A program made the position numbers and the translations under genes. This document shows positions 9,866-19,971 of a stretch of 28,500 bases of DNA, in pieces. The notes beneath the pieces are model-generated. The model was not told where the DNA came from, searched no databases, and saw only the letters and a list, made by a program, of their open reading frames with translations. Location of the stretch: contig WPIO01000022.1 of NCBI GenBank assembly GCA_009760855.2, forward strand, positions 582,501 to 611,000, read 5' to 3'. Within the stretch, counting starts at the first letter, position 1. Every line of letters starts with the position of its first letter. This DNA is from Cristatella mucedo. Its lineage: Eukaryota; Bryozoa; Phylactolaemata; Cristatellidae.

Positions 9866-10870
9866 GATGTTCCATGTTCCAAAGTGACCTCTCGTTAGAC
9901 GACCACATCAGCTCTGCAGTCAAGTCTGCCTACTTTCAGCTACATAACATTGCTAAAACTCGGGCTTGTTTAGACAAGGATATCACATATAAGTTGGTCC
10001 ATGCATTTGTGACATCCCGTCTTTACTTCGGTAACTCACTGCTTGCTGGCCTATCGGCATGTGCGATCAGGCGATTACAGATGGTGCAAAAACTCGCAGC
10101 TATGCTTGTCTGTCGTGAGTGTCGCAGTTGTCACATAACACCACTTCTCGCCGACCTGCACTGGCTACCAGTCAAGCAACGGATCGACTTCAAGGTTTTG
10201 TCGCTCACTTTTAGGTCACTTCATTCTGTGGCATCAGCATATCTCTCAGATCTACTCCCCCATCAGGCCAAGGATCGTACCACCCGCTTTTCGGAATCCA
10301 ACAGTTTACCAATACCTCGTACAATCTCAAATCCTTTGGAGACCGTGCATTTAGTGCTTATGCTCCGAAAGCCTGGAACTCCCTCCAGACTTGCGTCAGA
10401 ACATCCCTTGGCTTGACCACATTTAAAAAGAACTTATAAACACTCCTATTTAGGACAGCATTTAGTGGGTCCCTGTGATTCATCCTTCATGTGCTTATAA
10501 ATAATAATAAATCCTAGCTAATTAAACAGCCTCTTTTTGTATAGCGACAGAAGAGTCTTTACGGCTATCACCACAGCTTGCAGTGGCGCTAAAGGATCCC
10601 CCACTGCAGGAATCGAGCCCACGACCTTGGTACCGAGGTCATGAAAGCAACCACCTTACCTTATGCGTGCTGACACTGTGCATGCTGCCACTAACCACAT
10701 TTGCATGCTGACCCTTTGCATGTCACCCCTAACCATGTTATTATGTTGTTTATCAAGCATGATACCTTCACCATTCAACCGCGTTTCCCTTTGCAGCAAA
10801 TGCAAAGTGCCTATAAAGAGATTGAGTTCTCTGAGGGTGCTTTATCAAGTGCATTATTATTTTCATTATT
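9866..10870 (+). mobile_element. CR1/L2-like LINE, 5'-truncated, with nested SINE
   Basis: 9874-10416 is an open frame for the C-terminal end of a non-LTR reverse transcriptase polyprotein: FQSDLSLDDHISS, LVHAFVTSRLYFGNSLLAGL, RRLQMVQKLAA, HITPLLADLHWLPVKQRIDF. This thumb/C-terminal sequence is characteristic of CR1/L2-type elements in fish and marine invertebrates. A frameshift near 10320 alters the last codons. The 3' untranslated part resumes after a SINE (10517-10658) at 10659 with alternating gcatgctg motifs and ends at 10870 in the stem region and (ATT)n tail. The best-preserved 3' end of the five copies. Confidence 0.88.
10517..10658 (-). mobile_element. tRNA-derived SINE, family 2, nested in the LINE
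   Basis: Minus-strand reading gives a B-box-like GGGCTCGATTCC inside a tRNA-like body and a 3' part ending ...GCTATACAAAAAGAGGCTG. A close relative is at 14552-14740. It splits the 3' untranslated part of the LINE: sequence on the two sides is continuous in the homologous copy at 15885-16575. The SINE is therefore younger than that LINE copy. Confidence 0.7.
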
Positions 10871-10875
10871 ATTAT

Positions 10876-11326
10876 TATGATAGCAGCTGCAGCCCTAGCA
10901 CTTTCTCTGACGTGCCTTTGCTGTGCAGAATCTAATGCTATTCTTGCTGCAGCTTCAAAAAGTCCAAGGTCAGATAGGTATAGTTTCTGTTCTATTCGGT
11001 TAAGGGTCCTAAGAGCTTTGACCGTAAATACAATAATGATTCAGAGCAGCTCGTTCTAGGTCGTTTACACCGGAATGTTCTTCACCATTTCCCTGTTTGA
11101 ATTATGTCAATGGCCCAATAAAACTTGCAAGTCTTATGTTTTTGAAACTACCACCTGGTGCATACTCACCAAGGTTTCCAGCAATAGGTTTCATATGGAT
11201 TTCATGGTTTCCAAATAGTTTGGTTGCGACCTTTTTCTTGAAACCACGAGCTACGACTGTCGCCTCAGCAGAATCTACAGATGTTGTAGTGTTTCTGACT
11301 AGCGATAAATCAACGGATAAGACCAA
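10876..11326 (-). pseudogene. Phospholipase-A2-like (parvoviral VP1-type) domain protein, broken
   Basis: Minus-strand frame from ATG at 11326 covering 74 codons, then read on past a stop. Pieces: GNLGEYAPGGSFKNIRL, SFIGPLT (near 11102-11122), then HSGVNDLERAALNHYCIYG (about 11010-11070), then after a frame change an Ala-rich helix KALRTLNRIEQKLYLSDLGL (near 10950-11015). This matches the order 'Y-x-GP-x-T ... N-x-V-D-x-A-A-x-x-HD-x-x-Y ... helix' of PLA2-like domains found in parvovirus VP1 and in many invertebrate virus-like elements. In parvoviruses the domain opens endosomal membranes. Here the residue after the catalytic His reads Tyr where Asp is expected. The 3' side is cut by the LINE at 10870. 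Confidence 0.6.
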
Positions 11327-11479
11327 GGGAAATACATTTGTCGATTACGATTTTTCTGTCGTGTGACTAGCACAACAGATACAATTGTTTTGTTAACATG
11401 GATAAATCTTAGTGAAACAGGTTCACTTGACCGTGATAATATTTTTGCTTGAAAGTCACTCAGATTTAGGTTAACTGGA

Positions 11480-11787
11480 GTATAACTCGTTCTATGCTAC
11501 TATTTTTTTATTCTGCTAGAACTACTTTCTTTACATCGTTGGTCAAGGTCGCTCTTTAATTTTAAGATTTCTCTGTGTATTTCTTTTTGGCTACGACCAT
11601 CTCAAAATAAAGTTGCTAACAGCATTGCAGAATCAGCTTTTTAGTCACAAGTCTTCGAGCCTAGTTTTGATCTCTCTACTGTTTTAATTTTTGCTTTGAG
11701 TTCTGGTGTGTAATCTACAGCAGATTTTTCTACTAGGGTTTATCCACGGTTAAGGTATTTAAGTCTAGTGCTATCTTCTGCCATGTC
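11480..11787 (-). pseudogene. Unidentified charged, coiled-coil-like protein, broken
   Basis: A minus-strand frame from ATG near 11787 begins MAEDSTRLKYLNRG, hits a stop, and continues SAVDYTPELKAKIKTVERSK. Further stops follow, then KEIHREILKLKSDLDQRCKE (about 11530-11590), a heptad-like Leu/Lys-rich helix. About 100 residues in all. It sits between the PLA2-like gene and the membrane-segment protein on the same strand. No family recognised. Confidence 0.4.
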
Positions 11788-11808
11788 TACTTTCTTGGTC
11801 ACTGTATA

Positions 11809-12850
11809 TCAATTCCGTTGCCAAGGGATTAACGTTGTTTCTGTAAGTCTGAAACTACGTTTTTTTAGTTTAAGGCTTTGAGTAGTTAAAGCATTGATTA
11901 TTACAGAATGTGTATTCATTAGAGGTGCTTTATCTGGGTACATTGTAAGGTCAATAATCTTCTTAAAAAATCCTGCTATTACTACTGCGATGCTGACAGC
12001 AGTGCTTACAGCTCCGACTATACCAGTTATGCTATCAATAAAGCAGAAATAGCAGGAAGGAGTCAACCAGTACGTACTTTAGTTTTTAGTTTTAATAGAT
12101 TTATTCTAGTTACTGCGTCTGCCCTAATGTCCATAAAGTTTGTTTACCTTTGACATCGGATCCAGATGTGCAGCATTCCGTTCAACAGGCTCTCCGTCCA
12201 AAAGTTTCAGACAAGAAACCGCTAGGATTTAAGTACCAATCCGAATAAGCTTTTTCTGCTTCAAGTAGTATTTCATTTATATAGTATCCAACTTGGAGGC
12301 TTGCAATCATTTTTAAGGGCGGATTTGATTCTGGAATGGTTTTCCGGTTGACATGGCTTTATTTTCCAGACGCCACGTGATCAACTATTTCTTTAATGAA
12401 CAGTCCTAGGTCTCCAATTCCGGATGTTCCTGGTAATATTCCAAGTGTCTTTTTTGCAGCGCTAATTACTTCGAAAGCTTGAAAAAAATTATGAACTATT
12501 GTAGCTATCTTACCTGAAGCAGCAAGACTTCATTTCGCTGCGACTTTTGGAGCTACTTTGATTGCAGCTTTGGATGCTATTTCGGTCCCTAAAGTTACTC
12601 CTGAAAGAATTTCTGTCGCAGTATCCAGGCCCAATGTAGGCTCGTTAGATATAAATCCTCCAATGAGTCTTTTTGAAAACCATGCAGTTGTTCCAGTTTT
12701 GTTTGCTTAGTCAATTTTATTGGTAGAAGATTGATTAAATTTGACAAGAGGTTCATGGTTAAGGTCTGAGTATTTAAGTTCTATTTTGTGTCCAGATGTT
12801 AATTTCAAATATTGATCATTAGAAAAAATAATCTTAGGTATTTGGTTTTC
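11809..12850 (-). pseudogene. Ala/Gly-rich protein with membrane-like segment, broken
   Basis: Read on the minus strand from about 12850: DQYLKLTSGHKIELKYSDLN, an in-frame stop, then a long small-residue-rich part about 12530-12690 (AWFSKRLIGGFISNEP, LSGVTLGTEIASKAAIK, VAPKVAAK), a stop, SGKIATIVHNFFQAFEVISA, then GTSGIGDLGLFIKEIVDHVA. After eroded sequence there is an 85-codon frame at 11809-12066 with a hydrophobic stretch SITGIVGAVSTAVSIAVVIA and a Lys-rich tail. Large Ala/Gly-rich proteins with membrane segments occur among minor structural proteins of large DNA viruses, but I recognise no specific family. Could be one gene or two. Confidence 0.45.
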
Positions 12851-14246
12851 ATTCTATAGAGAAATGGAGTTATTATTGAAATTAAAGTGAGAACTATGGA
12901 AGACCTTGTTTGTGTGATAAGGTTATAGGGTCTTAACAAAAACCGGAGCAAAACTTGGATCACTGTTGAACTGTAGCAACATAACTGGAATCAGCACTCA
13001 CTCAGCGGATGAAACACGACGCCAAAGTAACAGGCCTTATATAAGTCAATTGACTGTGGATTGTTACAGAAAATGTCTCAGTTCTTTGTAGGAGGAATCC
13101 AATGGGAATCTTGACTTAGGAATGAACATAGTTACAAACTTTGGGAATTCAGATATTACAAGTAAAGGGGGTGGTTGACTTCGCGAAAAAACAATCACTC
13201 ACATGTGAGATATCGCAGAATTACAGGGGTTATCCAAGTGTCTTTGAAAAAAACTTTCCTAGTGTTTTCTTGTGATATTCAAGTTAATGGCCTTGGTGGA
13301 GAGACTTCGAAAGTTCAGGCTATTCTTGGTGATATTTCTGTTTTAGACATCCAAGAATATCAAAGTGTAATGTGGCTTACCACTACAAATGAAGCAATTA
13401 CAGAACCAAAGGTGATACTACTTATGGTGTTTCTGGTACTTTAATGTTAGTAATAGGCATTGCTGGTTCATGTAGGTATGTGATCAATAACTTGCTTGTA
13501 ATGTAGATACGTCTAAAAGTTACGTTGAATTTCTTGTTAATGTATCATAGAAAATGTCTCTAGGGTATCGAAAGAAAGGTTCTTAAGCAAATATTTACAT
13601 TCCAAAAATAGGTGACAAATTTTCAGGAAATTTAACTATGAATGCAAATCTTATATAAAAATTAGTCAATCCTGTTGATCCTAGAGATTCAGTTAATCGG
13701 AAGCATATCGAAGCAAATTTCATAAATAAAGTTTCTAGAGGAACTACTGCTGATGGTGACCTCAATATGAACAATAATCGAGTTATATACCCTGCTAATC
13801 CTGTGAATCTGTCTACTAAAGATTATGCGGATGCTAAGTTAGCATTAACTGGTGGAAGAACTATTGGAACTTTAACTTTAATGGATTAATTTAAGTTAGT
13901 AGTCCACCATATTTGCATTATAATGTGCCCATAAAAGATTATTTGAATAATAATTTTGTTAAGTCAGCTGGAAATACTATGAACAGAAATTTAGATATGT
14001 TAGGAAATTCTATTAAAATTATGAGCTATCCGGTTATTCTAATAAAGGGTTAGGTTAGGATACCTAAATAGAGTATCAGACGGAAATATAAAGACCGTAA
14101 CAATTAAAGGAATGATGAAAGGCGCACAAAATACAATCATAAATGGTTCTACAGTGTTTTAAGAATAGTTATAGTGTCAAGAGGATTACTGGTGGTCGGA
14201 TCATGCTACTCAGGTCTAGATAAAGTAATAACAGTACTTATGGCCC

Positions 14247-14357
<111 letters not shown>

Positions 14358-14551
14358 GACATAATGAACATTTTTAGGAGTTTTTAGGCTAGATATTAAT
14401 GGAAAACTTGTTGAAAGAACATTTATTTTAATGTGGTCAATCTCTGTTTGTTCAAACCAGAACATTATATGCTTTTATAGCAACAAGATAAAATGCTAGC
14501 AAGAAAGTACTTAGATATTCGAGGAACGTTACATAAAAAATACTAGCTGAT

Positions 14552-14740
14552 TTAACAGCCTCTTTTTATTGCTATAGAAGAGCATTTACGGCTATCCCCA
14601 CCGCACTTGCAGCGGCGATAAAGAATCACTCCCCGCAGGATTCAAACCCACGACCTCGGAACCGAGGTCGTGGGTTCACGACCTCGGAACCGAGGTCGTG
14701 AACAGCAACTTCCTTACCTAGTGTGCCACCAATAAGCCAT
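14552..14740 (-). mobile_element. tRNA-derived SINE, family 2, with duplicated palindrome
   Basis: Relative of 10517-10658: shared are the 3' end (cagcctctttttat...agaagag), the 'tttacggctatc' stretch and the B-box-like region. Reading on the minus strand, an A-box-like GGTGGCACACTAGGTAAGG lies near 14735. Between the A and B regions the palindrome cacgacctcgg-aa-ccgaggtcgtg occurs twice in tandem (about 14650-14701), where the other copy has a single degenerate version. Possible target duplication aaaatact on both flanks (about 14540 and 14744). Confidence 0.7.
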
Positions 14741-15320
14741 GAAAATACTGTTGATGCCTTAGAATCGGTTAGTAATACATTTTTAAATAAATTCAGATTT
14801 AATTGTAAGAGGGGAAATATCTGCTTACTCTAAAAATGTGAGGGTTTTAGGTCCAAGTAAAAAAAGTAATATAGCCACTAAAGAATTTTTAGATCCCAAG
14901 TAAGGAAGGATAAAGATGAATCAATTAAATTCAGCATGAAAGTAAATCGGTAAATCTATAATTCACGGGTTTTAGGTGTTTTTTTTATACAAGCTCTTTT
15001 ATTGAGTCTTTTTTTTTAAAACTAATCAGTGCCTTGGCATTCAAATAATCAATCCATTGCTATGTTTGGTATGTTAACTGTCCAAAAGTCATTACCGTAG
15101 GTAAAAATGATTGTAATATATTTTTTAATCTAGTCACTCTGATAGAAAATAGGCTTACTCAAAATCATAACTGAGATTAAGAAATGCAGCTAGTCAAAAT
15201 ATTGATGCAGATATTCGAAATGATGTAAGTATTATTGAAGATAAAACGATTTATGCTGTTAGAAGTGGAGATAATATTTATAAATTATTACTGGAACGTT
15301 TTATTTTTTTAGTTGTAGAG

Positions 15321-15417
15321 ATGATTTTTTAAAGTGTGTACTGGTATTATATATATATATATATATATATATAGGTAATACCAGTACAAAATTTAAAAAA
15401 TCACTTTAAAAAATCAT
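15321..15417. repeat. Inverted repeat with (TA)n centre
   Basis: Left arm atgattttttaaagtg plus gtactggtatta, right arm taataccagtac plus cactttaaaaaatcat, with a TA run between (about 15350-15373). The right arm has about 13 extra bases (a second copy of the ttttttaa motif). It lies just downstream of the last tail-fibre-like piece. Confidence 0.85.
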
Positions 15418-15435
15418 AGCATTATATACATATAT

Positions 15436-15570
15436 ATATATAATTCATATGTATATAATTCATGTGTATATAATTCATGTGTATATAATTCATGTGTATA
15501 TAATTCATGTGTATATAATTCATGTGTATATAATTCATGTGTATATAATTCATGTGTATATAATTCATGT
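15436..15570 (+). repeat. 15-bp minisatellite derived from SINE tail
   Basis: Unit gtatataattcatgt, eight nearly perfect copies from 15451 plus a partial leading one. The last unit runs straight into the 3' end of the minus-strand SINE at 15571 (gtatagcg...). The same bases, aattcatttgtatagcg, form the normal SINE tail at 23070. The array therefore looks like expansion of the SINE 3' tail. The predicted five-residue repeat YIIHV is an artefact. Confidence 0.92.
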
Positions 15571-15692
15571 GTATAGCGCCCGAAGAGAACTTAATCTCTA
15601 TTCAGGCGCTTCACATATGCCTCGGGGCTCGAGCCCATGACCTCAACCTCTCGAGGCGAGCACATTAACCGCTGGAGCAAACCAGCCATCAG
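15571..15692 (-). mobile_element. tRNA-derived SINE, family 1
   Basis: On the minus strand: GCTGGTTTGCTCCAGCGG (A-box side, about 15675-15692), GGTCATGGGCTCGAGCCC (B-box-like, about 15625-15645), then the stem region GAGATTAAGTTCTCT and GGGCGCTATACA. Relatives at 19972, 23058 and 24282. The 3' stem region is shared with the LINE family. Confidence 0.85.
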
Positions 15693-15699
15693 ATACTGA

Positions 15700-15862
15700 T
15701 AATGTGCAAATGATTAATAATATGATAATATCGAGTTTTGAAGTTTGCATGAAAGATGTAAAATCATTAATATTTAGAAAGTATTATCATCGCTTTTATT
15801 ACTTAGGAAATTACCCTGAAAACTTTGATTTGTCTATCTACTTTGGAATAAATATCTACTTT
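15700..15862 (+). pseudogene. Unidentified short coding remnant
   Basis: Plus-strand open stretch of about 50 codons reading DNVQMINNMIISSFEVCMKD, then KSLIFRKYYHRFYYLGNYPE, ending at a stop near 15862. It is unusually intact for this block and not explained by repeats. It may be the C-terminal end of the tail-fibre-like protein B, now separated by the hairpin, minisatellite and SINE. No family recognised. Confidence 0.35.
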
Positions 15863-15884
15863 CTATAAATAATCGTAATAACGC

Positions 15885-16575
15885 TGATAAAGCGCTATCA
15901 GAAAATTCAATCTCTTTCTAGGCGATTTAAATTTACTGTAAAGGAAACACGATCGAATGGTTAGTAATAGCATGCTTAGTAAACAACAAGAATGACATGG
16001 TTAGGGGTGAAATTCACAGGGTCAGCATGCAAATGTGCTTAGTGGCAGCATGCACAGTGTCAGTATGCATAGGCACACACAGGACAAATCACGGGGATCC
16101 AATAAATGCTATGCTAAATGGGTGCGTTTTTTATTTCTTTTTAAATGTGGCCAAGTATGTCATGACGCAAGTCGGGAGTGAGTTCCAAGCTTTGAACTAT
16201 ACGAACAAAAGTTACGATCTCCAAATGATTTGAGGTTTCTACTAGGTATAGGTAAACAGTTGGATTCCAAAAAGCGGGTGATACTATGCTTAGCATGGCG
16301 AGGCAATAGATCTGATAGCTTGGCTAGAGCCAAAGAATGAAGGGACCTAAAAGTGACTGACAAAACCTTGAACTTTATACGTTGCTTGATTGGGAGAGAG
16401 TGCAGGTTGGCGAGAAGTGTTATGATGTGGCAACTGCGACGCTCACAACAGACAAGCCTAGCTGCATAGTTTTGCACCAGCTGTAAGCGCCTAATTGCAC
16501 AGGTTGGTAGATCAGCAAGCAGTGAGTTACCAAAGTCAAGACGCGATGTCACAAATGCATGGGCCAACTTAGATG
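15885..16575 (-). mobile_element. CR1/L2-like LINE fragment
   Basis: 16160-16567 minus encodes AHAFVTSRLDFGNSLLADLP, RRLQLVQNYAARLVCCERRS, LLANLHSLPIKQRIKFKV: the reverse transcriptase C-terminal end. The 3' untranslated part (15885-16160) has the gcatgctg/gcatgca motifs and ends in the stem region tcaatctctttctaggcg. Similarity to the other copies starts abruptly near 16575, so it is 5'-truncated. It is the only copy whose 3' part is continuous, which allows the SINE in the copy at 9866 to be recognised as an insertion. Confidence 0.85.
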
Positions 16576-16599
16576 TTTTTGATGCACTTCCAGAGATTC

Positions 16600-17250
16600 A
16601 AGGACTTGCTAATATTACAATAAAATATTTATCACATTTACAGTCAGCTGTTTAAAGATAGAAATGCTTACATTTTATACAGGCTAAGCTTATCCTTAAT
16701 TGAACTCTGAATCCAGGTGATTAGGTTGAAATTGAGTTAGTAAAAGGAGTTATATTCTCGTAGTCAAATTCAATGTTTCCACGGAAAGAATTTACAATTT
16801 TTGATATTGAAACTTTCCAATAGAAATTTTCCTGAATGAATTCCTTTGGATCAGTAAAATAACTTGATTAGAATATTTTGTCTAATAATTTTGTATTAAG
16901 TTTGATTATATCCATTATCTTTAGGAGTATGCTGAAAATTTGAGGACGTTTATATTATCAATTTTTAAGTCTTGTAGGAACGCTAAAAATACTGAACAAT
17001 CTTTGACTTTTTTTAAAGTCTTTGCGATATATGGATCAGTTTGATGAAGTCCGATGGCTTTTTATTCAAGTACAATTCTTAGAAATTCTAATAATAAACT
17101 TGTGGTGTCTTCTACGTGCCCCAATGGGGATGCACAGATCTTGAAATCCGAGTATTTCTGGCCTTCTACATCGGCAAGACCATCTAGGCATTGGGTTTCT
17201 ATTGAATAATAAATATTTCTTTTATTTTTACCGATTACGTTTGTTTTTTA
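16600..17250 (-). pseudogene. Unidentified viral-block protein, broken
   Basis: Minus strand. 17000-17225 reads YYSIETQCLDGLADVEGQKY, then LLLEFLRIVLE, a stop, then TDPYIAKTLKKVKDCSVFL and FLQDLKIDNINVLKF: about 75 residues, mixed alpha/beta in look. A second piece at about 16720-16910 reads MDIIKLNTKLLDKIF, a stop, then YFTDPKEFIQENFYWKVSIS and FRGNIEFDYENITPFTN. Two to three stops in all. The two may be one gene or two adjacent ones. No family recognised. Confidence 0.42.
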
Positions 17251-17291
17251 TTTTCACATTTGCTTATATTTAGCTGGAATTAAAGTAGCAG

Positions 17292-17857
17292 TTACTGAGG
17301 CAGCAGGTGTTGAAGAAGTAGCAGGTGTTGAAGTAGTAACCACAGGTGTTGAAGTAGCCGCTGAGGCAGCCGCAACAGCAGCCAATGTAGCGTTTGTCTA
17401 GCACTAGTTACATCAGTGATATCTGGTAGGACTGCATGGCATTCATCTTCAGCAATATTTGAAATATCTGGTTTCATAACTGCTACAGCAGAAATGACTG
17501 TTAAGCAGTTTGCAGCTGATTAACAATCCATGTTGTGTACGACGCAGTTTCTCCTGGAGTATCTAGAAGGTTATAGACTTTGGGTCTAACAGATGCTTCT
17601 AGGTCTGCAGTTACTTTGGTTACTCCTGCACTGATTACTATTTGTGCTTCTGCATCACATTCATCTATGTAGAATTTTTTAACTGAATTGTCTGTCATAA
17701 TTGAGCAACCAGAATGAAGTGTTTGTGCGTCGTACGCAGTCTTCCTAGATTTAACAAGGTGGTCAACGTAGAACTTGAGTAGAGTAGCAGAAGTATCAAG
17801 ACTCAGATCGGTGATATCTTGAGCCTGTGTAGCGATTGTTGAAGTAGCTGCTGCCAT
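17292..17857 (-). pseudogene. Unidentified protein with Ala/Thr/Pro-rich tail, nearly intact
   Basis: ATG at 17857 opens MAAATSTIATQAQDITDLSL and runs 118 codons to a stop at 17501-17503, the longest clean frame in the viral block. Just downstream the same protein style continues (MKPDISNIAEDECHAVLPD, 17412-17477) and, after a frame change, in an Ala/Thr/Pro-rich low-complexity tail with the repeat TSTP (17285-17400). About 190 residues in all. The body is mixed-charge with no transmembrane segment. It could be a minor structural protein, but that is a guess from neighbours only. Single stop plus single shift suggests fewer disabling changes than in neighbours. Confidence 0.5.
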
Positions 17858-17899
17858 TTTCCTATACTGATGTGAAAAATAAATAAAATTAAATCGCTA

Positions 17900-18411
17900 A
17901 AATCGTAATCATCAGAACACCGTTTTTAGTTACAGAAGATTTATTTTCCTTTTCTGAGTCAATGGTTATTGGGAATTATTTTCCCTCTGCATTCCATTCA
18001 TTTATCAGATATATTGCAAATTTCATTAGGAATGAAAGATATATGAACTGTCAAGATCTGGAATCAGTTCATCAAGTGAATGCCTAACAATCTTGGATCA
18101 TTTTTTCAATTTATAGAGGCAACGTTTTAACTGCCACTTCACAGTAATGTTCACAGCTCAGAATTCTTGAGACATCACTTCTATATATCATCATATATTG
18201 TTTTATTCATTTTCAGATTCATACCCTAGTTCTGGTTAGGTTTCGCATTTAGGGTCGTCTTCACATTCATGTTCAAGTTCATATCCAGTTTTGGATATAG
18301 AAGTTCAAGTTCGGATTAAGATTAGTAATCGGATTCGATTTCCGACTCTGTATGATCTGAATCATCCAACTCGGTGTCAGAACTAATTTCATCATGAAAA
18401 CTTTCAGACAT
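17900..18411 (-). pseudogene. Acidic low-complexity protein remnant
   Basis: ATG at 18411 (minus) opens MSESFHDEISSDTELDDSDH and continues strongly acidic to a stop near 18322. Beyond it, frames keep an acidic, Glu/Tyr/Leu-rich repetitive composition to about 18200. Then comes a basic piece (VNITVKWQLKRCLYKLKK, about 18100-18165) followed by HSLDELIPDLDSSYI (about 18040-18085). No family recognised; 17870-18030 is featureless A+T DNA. Confidence 0.4.
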
Positions 18412-18414
18412 CTT

Positions 18415-18668
18415 CTATTCTCTGGAATTTTTTATCTCTTGAAAAAAAATAATTATTTAGACTTTGCAATTATGCCAGAATCCTCCAGTTTACTTAATTC
18501 TATAGTGACCAAAAGTGCTGATAATGAATGCTCTCTTATCTTGTCCTTGAGTAGCAATGTTATGATCCTTCTCTTGTATTTCATGAAAATTCACTTTCAG
18601 ATTGTCATTATATTTTTGATTGCATCTGCATCTGTAAAAGAACCATATCTAAATATTTTGTTAGCAGT
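18415..18668 (-). pseudogene. Unidentified coding remnant at right edge of viral block
   Basis: Minus strand: YGSFTDADAIKNIMTI near 18615-18660, two stops, then FMKYKRRIITLLLKDKIREH and SLSALLVTIELSKLEDSGII (18450-18590). The helical, regularly spaced Leu pattern looks like real old coding sequence. Truncated at its 5' side by the LINE fragment beginning at 18670. No family recognised. Confidence 0.38.
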
Positions 18669-18669
18669 G

Positions 18670-19350
18670 CATGGCTTCCAAAGGATTTGAGATTTGTACG
18701 AGGTACGGATAAACAGTTAGATTACGAAAAGCAGATGGGATGATGCTTAGCCTAGTGGGGCAGTAGATCTGATAGGTAGGCTACAGCCAAAGAATGAAGG
18801 GACCTAGAAGTGAGTGACAAAACCTTGAAGTCAATGCGTTGCTTGACTGCGAGCCAGTGCAGGTCGGCGAGAAGTGGCGTGATGTGGCAACTGCGACGCT
18901 CACGACAGACAAGCCTAGCTGCAGAGTTTTGCACCAGCTGTAAGCGCCTGATTGCAAATGCCGGTAGGCCAGCAAGCAGTGAGTTACATAAGTCAAGACA
19001 GGATGTCACGAATGCATGGACCAACTTAGATGTGGTATTCTTATCTAAAAAAGCCCGGCTTTTAGCAATGTTATGTAGCTGAAAGTAGGCAGACTTGATT
19101 GTGGAGCTGATGTGGTCGTCTAACGAGAGGTCACTTTGGAGCACGACACCTAGATTTCGAGCTGATTCAACAGGAGATATGCTGGGAGAGTCAGTTTTTA
19201 GTGTTACCATTCCAATTTCTGAATCACTGAATAGTTTTCCTTAACTAGTAAGTTGCTATTATCATCATCACTCAGTTTATGAAAATTTGCTGCCATCCAT
19301 GTGCAGATTTCATCAATACAGGCAGCGATTGAGTTAAGAGAATTCGACGT
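18670..19350 (-). mobile_element. CR1/L2-like LINE fragment, longest coding part
   Basis: 18752-19210 minus encodes 152 residues: ESARNLGVVLQSDLSLDDHI, SAYFQLHNIAKSRAFLDKNT, LVHAFVTSCLDLCNSLLAGL, RRLQLVQNSAARLVCRERRS, LLADLHWLAVKQRIDFKVLS. Upstream, in another frame, IDEICTWMAANFHKLSDDDN (about 19250-19310) is the preceding part of the reverse transcriptase domain, so this copy reaches further 5' than the others. The 3' untranslated part is absent; similarity stops at about 18670. Confidence 0.88.
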
Positions 19351-19355
19351 GCTGG

Positions 19356-19384
19356 AATCTTTTTAGTAGCTCTAATATGTTACA

Positions 19385-19480
<96 letters not shown>

Positions 19481-19511
19481 ATTGTATCATATTGGAGCTA
19501 CTAAAAAGATT
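19356..19511. repeat. Inverted repeat with (TA)n centre
   Basis: Arms of about 38 bases: aatctttttagtagctctaa... on the left and ...ttggagctactaaaaagatt on the right, with a few mismatches. They enclose about 80 bases of TA with regular TG interruptions. Placed at the 5' edge of the LINE fragment. Confidence 0.88.
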
Positions 19512-19971
19512 ATCCTTTCTTAGAAAGTTTAAAGAGGCCTGCTAAGCGGTGTGCCTTTGATGAGCTGCCACTGGCCCTCCAAACAGGGGTATGCATTTTA
19601 TTTTTATTTTTACGAAAAAGGTTTACGGGTGGTGTGCACTCACCACGAAGCTATAAGCTTTCCTAAAAGCTTAAAAAGTCCAAATAATTTGGAAACTAAT
19701 AATTTGGAAAATTACCGATAACAAAGGCAAATAAACTGATTCCACCTATAATCCACCCAGATCCAATAGAGTTTCCAAATGCTAATTTAATGAATAACTT
19801 CTTTTAGCAGTTTAATTTGCTTAGGTATTGCTGAATAATACTCATCTCTAATACCTACAACTAACGGAGAAGTGGATACAGACCTGATATTATTAGAGCC
19901 TTTAGATAGATTTGTGCTAAATAACTTAAAAGAAGTATATAACCTAAATGAATGAAACCTAATTCCCAAGC
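19512..19971. other. A+T-rich spacer with one possible coding remnant
   Basis: 19787-19969 minus is an open frame with STSPLVVGIRDEYYSAIPKQ followed by IKLLKEVIH, then a stop and a hydrophobic continuation. It looks protein-like and could be another piece of the viral block beyond the LINE. No family recognised. The rest (19512-19780) shows nothing. Confidence 0.3.

Noticed and set aside
15436-15570. A CRISPR array
   Set aside because: The 15-base units are contiguous with no spacers, and the genome is eukaryotic.
15449-15640. YIIHV repeat protein
   Set aside because: The 15-bp minisatellite has a length divisible by three, so the frame stays open without meaning.
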